Source of the DNA: an uncultured Actinomyces sp.
GTDB taxonomy: Bacteria > Actinomycetota > Actinomycetes > Actinomycetales > Actinomycetaceae
Reading direction: 5' to 3'
Assembly: GCA_915063485.1 (NCBI GenBank)
Contig: CAJZDJ010000013.1
Location: 1-29,251, forward strand
DNA: 29,251 nucleotides
Shown here one piece after another: positions 1-8,200 of this stretch. A program made the translations under genes and the position numbers. Under the pieces are notes generated by a model that was not told the origin of the DNA, did no database searches, and saw nothing but the letters and a program-made list of their open reading frames with translations. Numbering within the stretch: the first letter of the stretch is position 1; each line of letters starts with the position of its first letter.

Positions 1-845
1 AGGCAGATAATCAGCCGCCTGCGGTTAGTGCCTGCGCGCGCCCAGGCTGCATCAGCCCCAAGGAGCTAATTGACCAAGCTAGCCGCGTAGGTGAAGGGGC
101 TAAGCCAGGGCGACTTTCCCCTTGGGCAGTGACCTTACGGGGCGGCGATCCAGGCCGGATTGAAGCTATTCGTGACAGTCGCGCCGGAGTAGAAGATGAA
201 GGCTCACAGCTGTGCGCCGGTATTTTGGCTCAGGCCCCACTAGAGGGACGTGACACTAACTGGCTGGATATGTGTGCTGGGCCCGGCGGTAAAGCTGCTT
301 TACTGGGAGCTTTAGCCGCGCAGCGGGGCGCCACTTTGCTGGCCAATGAGGTCAGCCATCACCGCACCAAGCTGGTAGCCGACTCGGTTAAGGCTCTGCC
401 TAGTGGGGTGGTTAGCTTGCGTACCGGTGACGGGCGTGATTTTGGTGAGCAGGAAAGCGGCAGCTATGACCGTATTTTGCTGGATGCACCATGTTCGGGG
501 CTAGGCAGCCTGCGCCGTCGTCCTGAGTCACGCTGGCGTAAGCAAGAAAGCGACGTCGCCGAGCTAGCTAGCTTGCAACGTCAGCTGCTACTAAGCGCCC
601 TTAACGCACTACGTAGCGGGGGAGTAGTGGCTTATGTGACTTGCAGCCCGCATGTTTTAGAGACCTCGCTGGTGGTTAAAGATGTGCTGCGTCGCTTTAA
701 GCAGGCCAGTCTGCTTGACGCCGGTGAAGTAGCTGCCCAGCTAAGCCTAAGCCCCATCAGTGGTTGCCACCAACAGATGCTGCAACTATGGCCAGACACT
801 GACGGCACCGACGCCATGTTCTGCGCCTTAATTCGGCGTGACTAA
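1..845 (+). CDS. rsmB: 16S rRNA cytosine-C5 methyltransferase, RsmB/NOP family (5' end missing)
   Basis: The 3' part of a SAM-dependent methyltransferase that makes m5C in ribosomal RNA. The frame is open from position 3 with no start before it, so the gene begins upstream of the window. The visible part is the catalytic domain: the RAGVEDEGSQL stretch that precedes the fold in this family, the SAM-binding motif DMCAGPGGKAALL, the DAPCSGLGSLRRRPE loop with the first active-site cysteine, and the VTCSPH motif with the second. Two cysteines in PC and TC contexts are the hallmark of RNA m5C methyltransferases. The NusB-like N-terminal half of RsmB would lie upstream, so assigning RsmB rather than another NOP-family member rests partly on the adjacent rpe, a common actinobacterial order. 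It ends 38 nt before rpe and is probably co-transcribed with it. Confidence 0.9.
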   Translation, partial: ADNQPPAVSACARPGCISPKELIDQASRVGEGAKPGRLSPWAVTLRGGDPGRIEAIRDSRAGVEDEGSQLCAGILAQAPLEGRDTNWLDMCAGPGGKAALLGALAAQRGATLLANEVSHHRTKLVADSVKALPSGVVSLRTGDGRDFGEQESGSYDRILLDAPCSGLGSLRRRPESRWRKQESDVAELASLQRQLLLSALNALRSGGVVAYVTCSPHVLETSLVVKDVLRRFKQASLLDAGEVAAQLSLSPISGCHQQMLQLWPDTDGTDAMFCALIRRD

Positions 846-883
846 CGCCGAGCCATAAAACCAATAACCAGAAGGGAAAAGCC

Positions 884-1549
884 ATGCGCGCTCAGATCAG
901 CCCCTCCATCCTTAACTGCGATATCGCCAACCTAGCTAGCGAATTGCAGCGTATCGACAATGCCGATGGGGTGCATGTGGACATTATGGACAACCACTTT
1001 GTCCCCAACCTGTCGTGGGGGTTGCCGGTAGCGCAGGCGGTGGTTGAAAACACCAAGCTGCCTATCGACGCCCACCTAATGATCACCGACGCCGACCGTT
1101 GGGCCCCGGCCTACGCTGAGATTGGCTGCCACACTGTAACCGCACATGCTGAAGCCACCGCTGCGCCGGTGCGCCTGGCCCGTGAACTACATCGGCTTGG
1201 GGCTCAAGCTGGTATTGCTCTGCGCCCGGCCACGCCCCTAGCTGCAATTGCCGACGTGATCAGCGAGTTCGACATGCTGCTGATTATGACGGTAGAGCCG
1301 GGCTTTGGGGGACAAAGCTTCCTAGACATTATGCTGCCAAAAATCGCCCAGGCCCGGGCGCTGCTGAGTAAAGACAATCTTGATATTCGTCTGCAGATTG
1401 ATGGCGGAGTTTCGCGGAAAACTATCGAACGAGCCGCCGAGGCAGGTGCAAATGTGTTCGTAGCAGGGTCGGCAGTCTACAAATCGGAAGATGCTCACCG
1501 CGAGATTGACACCCTACGCGAATTAGCTACAACCCACCTTTGTGGCTGA
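884..1549 (+). CDS. rpe: Ribulose-phosphate 3-epimerase
   Basis: A cytosolic pentose phosphate pathway enzyme that interconverts ribulose 5-phosphate and xylulose 5-phosphate. Its 221 residues match the usual length. Family motifs appear in order: SPSILNCD near the N-terminus; HVDIMDNHFVPN with metal ligands His31 and Asp33; DAHLM with His64; MTVEPGFGGQSF, the phosphate-side loop; QIDGGV with catalytic Asp173; and the final phosphate-binding VAGSAVY. The ATG start has a purine-rich Shine-Dalgarno (gaaggga, from 871) at good spacing, and the protein begins where the family normally does. It follows rsmB closely and probably shares its transcript. The 209-bp gap after it, with a new promoter region, separates it from the fatty acid genes. 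Confidence 0.97.
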   Translation: MRAQISPSILNCDIANLASELQRIDNADGVHVDIMDNHFVPNLSWGLPVAQAVVENTKLPIDAHLMITDADRWAPAYAEIGCHTVTAHAEATAAPVRLARELHRLGAQAGIALRPATPLAAIADVISEFDMLLIMTVEPGFGGQSFLDIMLPKIAQARALLSKDNLDIRLQIDGGVSRKTIERAAEAGANVFVAGSAVYKSEDAHREIDTLRELATTHLCG

Positions 1550-1600
1550 TTTGGCGCCATTTCGCCAAGATTAGGGGCTACTAAAAATAGTTTCTCGAAT

Positions 1601-1619
1601 ATTGTAGGCATCCTACAAT
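1601..1619. promoter_or_regulatory. Perfect 19-bp palindrome, candidate operator for the acc-fas genes
   Basis: ATTGTAGG-CAT-CCTACAAT: two perfect 8-bp inverted arms around a 3-bp centre, 140 bp before accA3. The size and symmetry suit a dimeric helix-turn-helix regulator. It lies upstream of the candidate promoter elements, which would suit an activator more than a repressor. In mycobacteria the TetR-family activator FasR controls fas through inverted repeats, so a functional counterpart is plausible, but I do not recognise the sequence as a known FasR site. No regulator gene lies nearby. Confidence 0.5.
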
Positions 1620-1646
1620 GGGCATATGGCTCTTGGGGCTTTAACC

Positions 1647-1676
1647 TTGTATATAACGGTTTGGCATAGCTACCTT
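1647..1676 (+). promoter_or_regulatory. accA3: Candidate promoter for accA3-accD-fas
   Basis: TTGTAT (1647-1652), 18 bp, then TACCTT (1671-1676), which matches the actinobacterial TANNNT -10 pattern. An alternative -10, TATAAC (1652-1657), overlaps it and lacks a clear -35. Either would give a 5' leader of roughly 75-95 nt. The region is AT-rich compared with its surroundings. The choice between the two elements is a guess. Confidence 0.3.
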
Positions 1677-1682
1677 ACATAT

Positions 1683-1733
1683 CTTCCGCGTGGAAGGCAG
1701 TTAGCCTGACCCCCTGACCGATAACGGTTAGGC
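1683..1733 (+). promoter_or_regulatory. Foldable mRNA leader before accA3
   Basis: Two adjacent hairpins can form in the predicted leader. One is CTTCC-gcgt-GGAAG (1683-1696). The other pairs gcctgacc (1704-1711) with ggttaggc (1726-1733), 8 bp including one G-U, and a small ACCG-ataa-CGGT hairpin competes inside it. No U-run follows, so it does not look like a simple terminator. The accA3 ribosome-binding site (aaggaagggg) begins about 10 nt downstream. It matches no riboswitch class I know. Confidence 0.3.
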
Positions 1734-1758
1734 CGTCGAGTACAAGGAAGGGGCAGCG

Positions 1759-3606
1759 GTGAGTCTGGATCGAATTTTGATTGCCAATCGATCTGAGATC
1801 GCGATGCGTGTAACGCGTACCGTCGCGGATCGAGGCGGCAAATCAATCCTGCCGTACACAGCTGAAGACCTAACGGCACCAGCAACGGCGCTAGCAGATG
1901 AAGCCTACGCATTGCCAGCAGGAAGCGGCTATACCGACGCGCAGGCAATACTTGAACTTGCTAAGTCCACAGGTGCCCAAGCTATTCACCCCGGCTACGG
2001 TTTCCTGGCTGAGAACGTCGAGTTCGCCAGGGCAGTAATCGAGGCTGGCATCACCTGGATCGGTCCGGCCCCTGAAGCAATGGAAGCTCTTGGGGACAAG
2101 ATGAGTGCCCGCCAGGTGGCCGAGAGTGCCGGCGTCGACCCGGTACCCGGCATTACCGACGCCGTAACCGAAGCTAGCGTAGTTAAAGAATTTGCAGCCC
2201 GCTATGGCTACCCGGTGGCCCTTAAGCGCACTGACGGTGGTGGCGGTCGCGGCATCACCGTGCTCTACAACGACGACGAAGTAGACACCACCCCGGCCCT
2301 GGACGAATTCCAAACTGCCACCCCCGGAACTGCTGGCGGCACCGTCACCCAGATCCTCGAAAAGTTCATCACCCATGCCCGCCATGTAGAAACCCAGTGT
2401 GCCCGCGACACCTTTGGTAACTTCGCGGTGGTCTCCACCCGTGACTGTACCTTGCAGCGACGCAACCAGAAACTGCTTGAAGAAGCCCCAGCTCCCTTCC
2501 TTCCCGCAGACATTGAGCAAAAACTGGTTGAAAACTCTCGGCGCCTGTTTGAAGCAGTCAACTATGTGGGTGTGGGTACCTGCGAATTCCTTTACACCGA
2601 TGAGGGCGACCTGTGGTTCTTGGAAGTTAACCCACGTCTACAGGTAGAACACTGCGTATCTGAAGAAGTCTCGGGCACTGACCTGGTAGACATTCAGCTG
2701 CGTCTAGCCGAAGGCCAACGCCTACCTCAGCTAGAGCCAGTGCAGGGCCACTCGATCGAACTACGTATCACCTGCGAAGACCCGGCTCGTGGACTGGCCC
2801 CCACCACCGGCACTATCACCGGGGTACACTGGCCCGCTGGACACGGCGTACGCGTAGAATCCGGCATTGCCGTTGGCGATGAGGTCACCCCCTTCTTTGA
2901 CCCGATGCTGGCCAAGCTAGTCATCACCGGCCCCACCCGCCAGGTGGCCATTGCTCGGGCGCTACGAGCCTTGCGTGAAACTTCTATTGAGGGACTAGCT
3001 ACCTGCCTAAGCGCCCACGAAGCGGCCCTCAAATCCCCGGCTTTCACCGCCGTCGTCGATGGCAGTGAGGCAGCTGAAAACTACACGGTCACTACCCGCT
3101 GGATCGAAAACGAGCTGCTACCCACCCTGATTGATGAGGACGCCCAGGCAACCGCAGCTAGTGGCTCCGCCTCGGCTCCGCTCCAGCGCCGCGAGGTAAT
3201 CATTGAGGTAGATGGGCGCCGGGTAAAGCTCGGCGTGCCCGCAGACCTATTCACCGCCACCGCCATTGCCGTGCCTGTAGAAGGGCCGCTAGGCACTAGC
3301 GCTCCGGTCAGCTCTATCACCCAGCCCCTACGCGCTGGTCGCGGCTCACGCGGTGGCCACGCTGCCGTGCAGGAAGTAAGCGACGGCTGCATTAGCGCCC
3401 CTATCCAGGCCATTGTTACCCGCATCGCGGTAGAAGATGGCCAGCAGGTAGAAGAGGGTGAGCTGCTGGTGGTGCTAGAGAGCATGAAGATGGAAAACTA
3501 CGTGCGGGCCCCTCACGCCGGCGTGGTGGAACTGGTGGGAGTAGCCACCGGCGCTACCGTCAGCGCTGGTGACGTGCTTCTCAACCTACACAAGGAGGAC
3601 CAGTGA
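1759..3606 (+). CDS. accA3: Acyl-CoA carboxylase alpha subunit: biotin carboxylase plus biotin carboxyl carrier domain
   Basis: Carboxylates biotin with ATP and bicarbonate; with AccD it makes malonyl-CoA (or methylmalonyl-CoA) in the cytosol. The 615 residues run as follows: N-terminal biotin carboxylase fold (LDRILIANRSEIAMRV, then GYGFLAENVEFA); ATP-grasp glycine-rich loop GGGGRGI; the conserved FLEVNPRLQVEH active-site segment; the biotin carboxylase C-terminal domain; a variable linker; and a biotinyl domain ending the chain with ESMKMEN, where Lys577 should be biotinylated. The start is GTG with a strong Shine-Dalgarno (aaggaagggg), and the protein begins directly at the family N-terminus. 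Its stop overlaps the accD start by 4 nt (GTGA), so the two are probably translationally coupled. Proximity to fas argues for malonyl-CoA as the main product. Confidence 0.93.
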   Translation: MSLDRILIANRSEIAMRVTRTVADRGGKSILPYTAEDLTAPATALADEAYALPAGSGYTDAQAILELAKSTGAQAIHPGYGFLAENVEFARAVIEAGITWIGPAPEAMEALGDKMSARQVAESAGVDPVPGITDAVTEASVVKEFAARYGYPVALKRTDGGGGRGITVLYNDDEVDTTPALDEFQTATPGTAGGTVTQILEKFITHARHVETQCARDTFGNFAVVSTRDCTLQRRNQKLLEEAPAPFLPADIEQKLVENSRRLFEAVNYVGVGTCEFLYTDEGDLWFLEVNPRLQVEHCVSEEVSGTDLVDIQLRLAEGQRLPQLEPVQGHSIELRITCEDPARGLAPTTGTITGVHWPAGHGVRVESGIAVGDEVTPFFDPMLAKLVITGPTRQVAIARALRALRETSIEGLATCLSAHEAALKSPAFTAVVDGSEAAENYTVTTRWIENELLPTLIDEDAQATAASGSASAPLQRREVIIEVDGRRVKLGVPADLFTATAIAVPVEGPLGTSAPVSSITQPLRAGRGSRGGHAAVQEVSDGCISAPIQAIVTRIAVEDGQQVEEGELLVVLESMKMENYVRAPHAGVVELVGVATGATVSAGDVLLNLHKEDQ

Positions 3607-5204
3607 GCGCTCCCAAATTAGAGCCAGGCCAGTCCCTCGCTGACTGCCCAGCCACTAAAGAGTTCCGTGAGCGCCACGAGCAAGTGGCCCGCGCCGCCGA
3701 AGAACACGCCGCCCAGCGCCAGCACGCCAAAGGTAAAGGCACTGCCCGCGAGCGCATCGAGCAGCTACTAGATAACGGCTCCTTCCTGGAGGTAGGACAG
3801 TTCAGCGGCTCTGGGGTAGGCGCTAACGCTAAACCCTCCGGTGTGGTTACCGGCTTTGGCACCATTGATGGGCGCCAGGTGGCGGTGTACTCACAGGACT
3901 TCTCCGTCCAAGGTGGTTCGCTGGGTTCAGTTGAAGGCGACAAGATTGTGCGTCTACTCGACGACGCCCTGCGCCTGCGTATCCCGATTATCGGCCTGAT
4001 TGACTCTGGCGGTGCCAAGATTCAAGAAGGTGTGGGGGCGCTGCGTTACTACGGCCGTATCTTCAACCGCACTTGTGCCGCCTCAGGTCTAGTACCCCAG
4101 ATCAGTGTCATCTTGGGGCCCTGCGCGGGTGGTGCGGTGTACTCTCCGGCGCTTACCGACTTTGTGATTGCTACCCGCCAGGCTTCCCACATGTTCGTCA
4201 CCGGCCCCGACGTAGTGCGGGCTACCACCGGTGAACGCATCAGTGCAGAAGAACTTGGGGGTGCCGACATTCACGGTTCAGTTACCGGTGTGGTGCACTA
4301 TGTGGCTGAAGATGAGGCTGACGCCCTAGCCCAGGTACGTACCCTGCTGGCTTACCTGCCTTCCTCATCTGAGCAAAAAGCTCCGCGCTACCAGTACCCG
4401 CCTGAGGCTGCGGCCGCTGACGCTAAGGCTGCTGAAAAAGTTGGCTACCTGGTGCCGGCCTCAACCCGCCAGCCCTACGACGTCGTCGAGGTAGTTAGCG
4501 CGATCGTAGACCACGGCGAGCTAGTGCAGGTCCAGGAAGACTTCGCTCAAAACGTAGTGGTGGGCCTGGCCTGTATTGAGGGTCGCCCGGTAGGCATCGT
4601 GGCGAACCAGCCCCTAGTTGATGCGGGCACACTGGACGTGGATGCCTCCGAGAAACTAGCGCGTTTCGTGCGTTTTTGTGACGCCTTTGGGCTGCCCGTA
4701 GTGACTTTTGTGGATGTGCCTGGCTACCGCCCCGGCGCCCAGCAGGAGCACGCCGGCATTATTCGTCGCGGCGCCAAAGTCATCAACGCCTACGCCACCG
4801 CCACCGTGCCGCTAGTAACTGTAGTGCTACGTAAAGCCTATGGCGGTGCCTACATTGTTATGGGCTCCAAATCTATTGGAGCTGACCTGAACTTCTGCTG
4901 GCCTGGCGCCGAAATTGCGGTGCTAGGTGCGGCAGGTGCGGTGGGTATCATTCACCGCCGCCACTTCGCTGAAATTGAAGCTACCCAGGGACGTGAAGCG
5001 GCTCAGGCCGAACACGAACGCCTGCTAGCGCGTTACAGCGATGAAGTCATCAACCCCGACAAGGCTGTGGCCCTGGGTGAAATCGACGCGGTTATTGCGC
5101 CTGAAAACACTCGCACGGTTATCGCCGAATCTCTGGCTGCGTTGCTCGCCAAACAGGATGTGCACCGCGCCGGCGCAAAGAAACACGACAACGGGCCTTT
5201 GTGA
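3603..5204 (+). CDS. accD: Acyl-CoA carboxylase beta subunit (carboxyltransferase)
   Basis: Transfers the carboxyl group from carboxybiotin to acetyl-CoA or propionyl-CoA. The 533 residues are the usual length for the actinobacterial AccD/PccB type with two crotonase-like halves. The N-terminal half holds LIDSGGAKIQEGVGAL and ILGPCAGGAVYSPALTDF; the C-terminal half holds FVDVPGYRPGAQQEHAGIIRRGAK and RKAYGGAYIVMGSK, which form the acyl-CoA and biotin sites. The GTG start overlaps the accA3 stop and follows a perfect aaggagga. Fas begins 90 bp downstream, so the trio is probably one transcriptional unit that couples malonyl-CoA production to its use. I saw no small epsilon subunit gene. Substrate preference cannot be read reliably by eye; propionyl-CoA is the alternative. 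Confidence 0.92.
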   Translation: MSAPKLEPGQSLADCPATKEFRERHEQVARAAEEHAAQRQHAKGKGTARERIEQLLDNGSFLEVGQFSGSGVGANAKPSGVVTGFGTIDGRQVAVYSQDFSVQGGSLGSVEGDKIVRLLDDALRLRIPIIGLIDSGGAKIQEGVGALRYYGRIFNRTCAASGLVPQISVILGPCAGGAVYSPALTDFVIATRQASHMFVTGPDVVRATTGERISAEELGGADIHGSVTGVVHYVAEDEADALAQVRTLLAYLPSSSEQKAPRYQYPPEAAAADAKAAEKVGYLVPASTRQPYDVVEVVSAIVDHGELVQVQEDFAQNVVVGLACIEGRPVGIVANQPLVDAGTLDVDASEKLARFVRFCDAFGLPVVTFVDVPGYRPGAQQEHAGIIRRGAKVINAYATATVPLVTVVLRKAYGGAYIVMGSKSIGADLNFCWPGAEIAVLGAAGAVGIIHRRHFAEIEATQGREAAQAEHERLLARYSDEVINPDKAVALGEIDAVIAPENTRTVIAESLAALLAKQDVHRAGAKKHDNGPL

Positions 5205-5294
5205 CGCCCACTTAGAGTGGCGTAACCCTACGCGCACTCCACCGGGCGCATCGCCCTACGAGATATTTGCAAGCTTTGATAACAAGGAGTTTTT

Positions 5295-8200
5295 ATGACT
5301 ACCACTAGCGCTAAACAATCAGTCGCTAGTCGTCTGCACGCAGGTGAATCATTCATTGTTTCTTTCGGCGGTCAGGCTACCCCGTGGCGTGAGACTTTAG
5401 AGTCCCTAGTAGCCACCGATTCACGTCTAGCCAGCGATCTAGTAGCCGTTGACCAGGCTGTACGCGATCGCCTGGCCCCGGTGGCCACAGACCTGCTAAC
5501 CATTTCCCCTGCCGGTGGGCGCATGCTGGACGACGAAGGTGGCGTAATCACCCCCGGCTCTGGTGCCGAGGTTTCCGTACCCGGTATTTTGCTGGCCCAG
5601 CACGCCGCCCTGGTGGCAGCCGCTCACACCAGCGTTGACCTGATTGACTCTAGCCTGCGCCCGCGCGCCGTGATCGGTCACTCTCAGGGCATGCTGGGTG
5701 TGGCTCTGCTGGAGTCGCTACGCGCCGCCAGCGCCCACCACGGCGAAAACAATGCCGAAGTAGTTGAAATCCACGCTGTAGCCCGCCTGATTGGTGCCGC
5801 CGCTGCCCGCAGCGTACGCCGCGCTAACCTGGGTCCCATTGGCGAAGTTACCCCCATGCTTTCGGTGCGCGGCGTGCCGCGCGCTGCCCTAGACCAGGTG
5901 CTTAACGCTGCCGGACTGAGCGAACACATCACCATTGGGGTTACCAACGGTCGCGCCGCTTTCATTCTTTCTGGCCGCCCCGCAGACCTGGAAGCTGCCG
6001 TATCCGCCCTAGAGTTTGCTGCCAAGCGCTCTGAGCGTGAACGCAAGGAGCGTCTGCGTGGGGGAGAGGTCCTAGCTCCTATCTGCGAGTACCTGGACAC
6101 CACCGTGCCCTTCCACTCTCCGCTGCTTGAAGGCGCCGTCGAAGACACCGTGGCCTGGGCCAACAGCTGCGGTATCAACCCCGAGCTAGCCCGCTACCTG
6201 GCCCAGGCTGTGCTGACCGACGTCGTAGACTGGCCGGCCACCGTACGAGAGGCAGTAGGCACCGACGCCGCCGGCAAGGCTGAAGCCAAACTGATCGTTG
6301 ACCTAGGCCCCGGCGCGGTACTAGCCCGCATGAGCGAAGCCATTGTGCAGGGCACCGGCGTCACCGTGGTGGTAGCTGGCACCAGTGCTGGCATCGACAA
6401 GCTCGACCGTAGCGACTACGCTCCTGCTCCCACTGTGGACCGCAGCGCTTTCGCCCCGCACCTGAGCCGCCTACCTGATGGGCGCCTGTCACTAGACACC
6501 GCTTTCACCCGTCTAACCGGCCGCAGCGCCATCATGCTGGCGGGTATGACCCCCACCACCGTAGACCCGGCTATTGTGGCTGCCGCCGCTAACGCCGGCT
6601 ACTGGGCTGAACTAGCCGGTGGTGGTCAGGTAACCGCCGAGGTGCTAAACCACAACCTGGCCGGCCTGGAAGCCGCCCTGGAACCGGGACGCACCGCCGC
6701 CTTCAACGCCATGTTCATGGACCGCTACCTGTGGAACCTGCACCTAGGTACCCAGCGCACCCTGATCCGTGCCCGCGCTGCCGGCGCCCCCATTGACGGC
6801 ATCGTGATCACCGCCGGTATTCCTGAGCGTGAAGAGGCTGTGCCGCTGCTGCGCCGCCTACGCAGCGAGGGCTTCCCCTACATTGCGCTCAAGCCCGGCA
6901 CCATTGACCAGATCAAGCAGGTGCTGGCAATTGCCCGCGAAGTTCCCGAAATGCCCGTCATCATTGAGATTGAAGATGGTCACGCCGGTGGACACCACTC
7001 CTGGGAAGACCTGGACTCGATGCTGCTGGCCACCTACGACGCCATCCGCGCCGTAGACAATGTGGTGCTAACCGTCGGTGGTGGTATCGGTAAGCCTGAG
7101 CGCGCCGCTGACTACATCACCGGTCGCTGGGCCCTGGCCTACGGCACCGCTGCCATGCCGGTTGACGGCGTGTTTGTAGGTTCTGCCGCCATGACCTGCC
7201 TGGAAGCTAAGACTAACGACGACGTCAAGCAGCTGCTGGTTGACACCCCCGGAATTTCCCCCAGCGACAACGGTGGCTGGGTTGGTTCCGGTAAGTCTGC
7301 TGGTGGTATGACTTCAGGTCTGAGCCACCTGCGCGCTGACCTATACGAAATCGACAACTCCTCAGCTAAGGCCTCACGCCTGATCCAGGAGCTGGCTGGC
7401 GACGAGAAGCTGATGGCTGCCCGCCGCGACGAAATGATCGAGGCCCTATCTCACACCGCCAAGCCCTACTTTGGCGACGTAGAGTCCATGAGCTACCTGC
7501 AGTGGGCTAAGCGTTACGCACAGCTGTGTGTAGCTCCCGCCTCAGCTCGCCCTGAGGCCACCAAGCCTGCCGACTATTGGGCTGACCTGGACTGGGCTGA
7601 CCGCCTACTGGACCTGCTGCACCGTGTCGAAGCTCGTGTAAGCGAAGCCGACCACGGCCAGATTGTCACCCTGTTCCCGGATCTAGACTCCGTACTGGAT
7701 GCCGACGCCGCCATTGCCCGTCTAGCCGAGGCCTACCCGGCCGCTGCCACCACCCTGGTGGAGCCGGCAGACGCCGCCTGGTTCGTTGACCTGTGCCGCA
7801 AGCACCCCAAGCCAGTGCCGTTCGTGCCCGTAGTTGACGCCGACATCTTGCGCTGGTGGGGCACCGACTCACTGTGGCAGTCTCAGGACCCGCGCTACAC
7901 CGCTGACCAGGTACGTATCATTCCTGGCCCGGTGTCTGTGGCTGGTATTACCACTATTAACGAGCCTGTTGGCCACCTGCTAGGGCGCTTCGAAACTGCT
8001 GCGGTAGAGGCGCTGCTAGCCGCCGGGGTTGACCCGGTAGATGTTGCCGCCCGCCTAGGTGAATGCGACGGCAAGGCAGTTAGCTCCCGCCCGGTAGCTG
8101 ACGTTAACGCCTTTGTACGCTCCACCCCCCACGTAGTGTGGAATGGTCACCTGACCACCAACCCCGCCGTGGTGCTGCCTAGCGACGCCTACCAGGTAGT

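Noticed and set aside
1551..1568. TTGGCG-ccattt-CGCCAA hairpin directly after the rpe stop as a terminator
   Set aside because: The stem is only 6 bp and no T-run follows, so I did not list it as a terminator; it may still be a weak one.
1891..2520. A 209-residue open frame on the minus strand inside accA3
   Set aside because: It is antisense to the conserved biotin carboxylase domain and its translation is Gly/Val-rich with no recognisable motif.
5041..5298. An 85-residue open frame at the accD/fas junction as a small acyl-CoA carboxylase epsilon subunit
   Set aside because: Most of it overlaps accD in another frame and its translation does not resemble an epsilon subunit.
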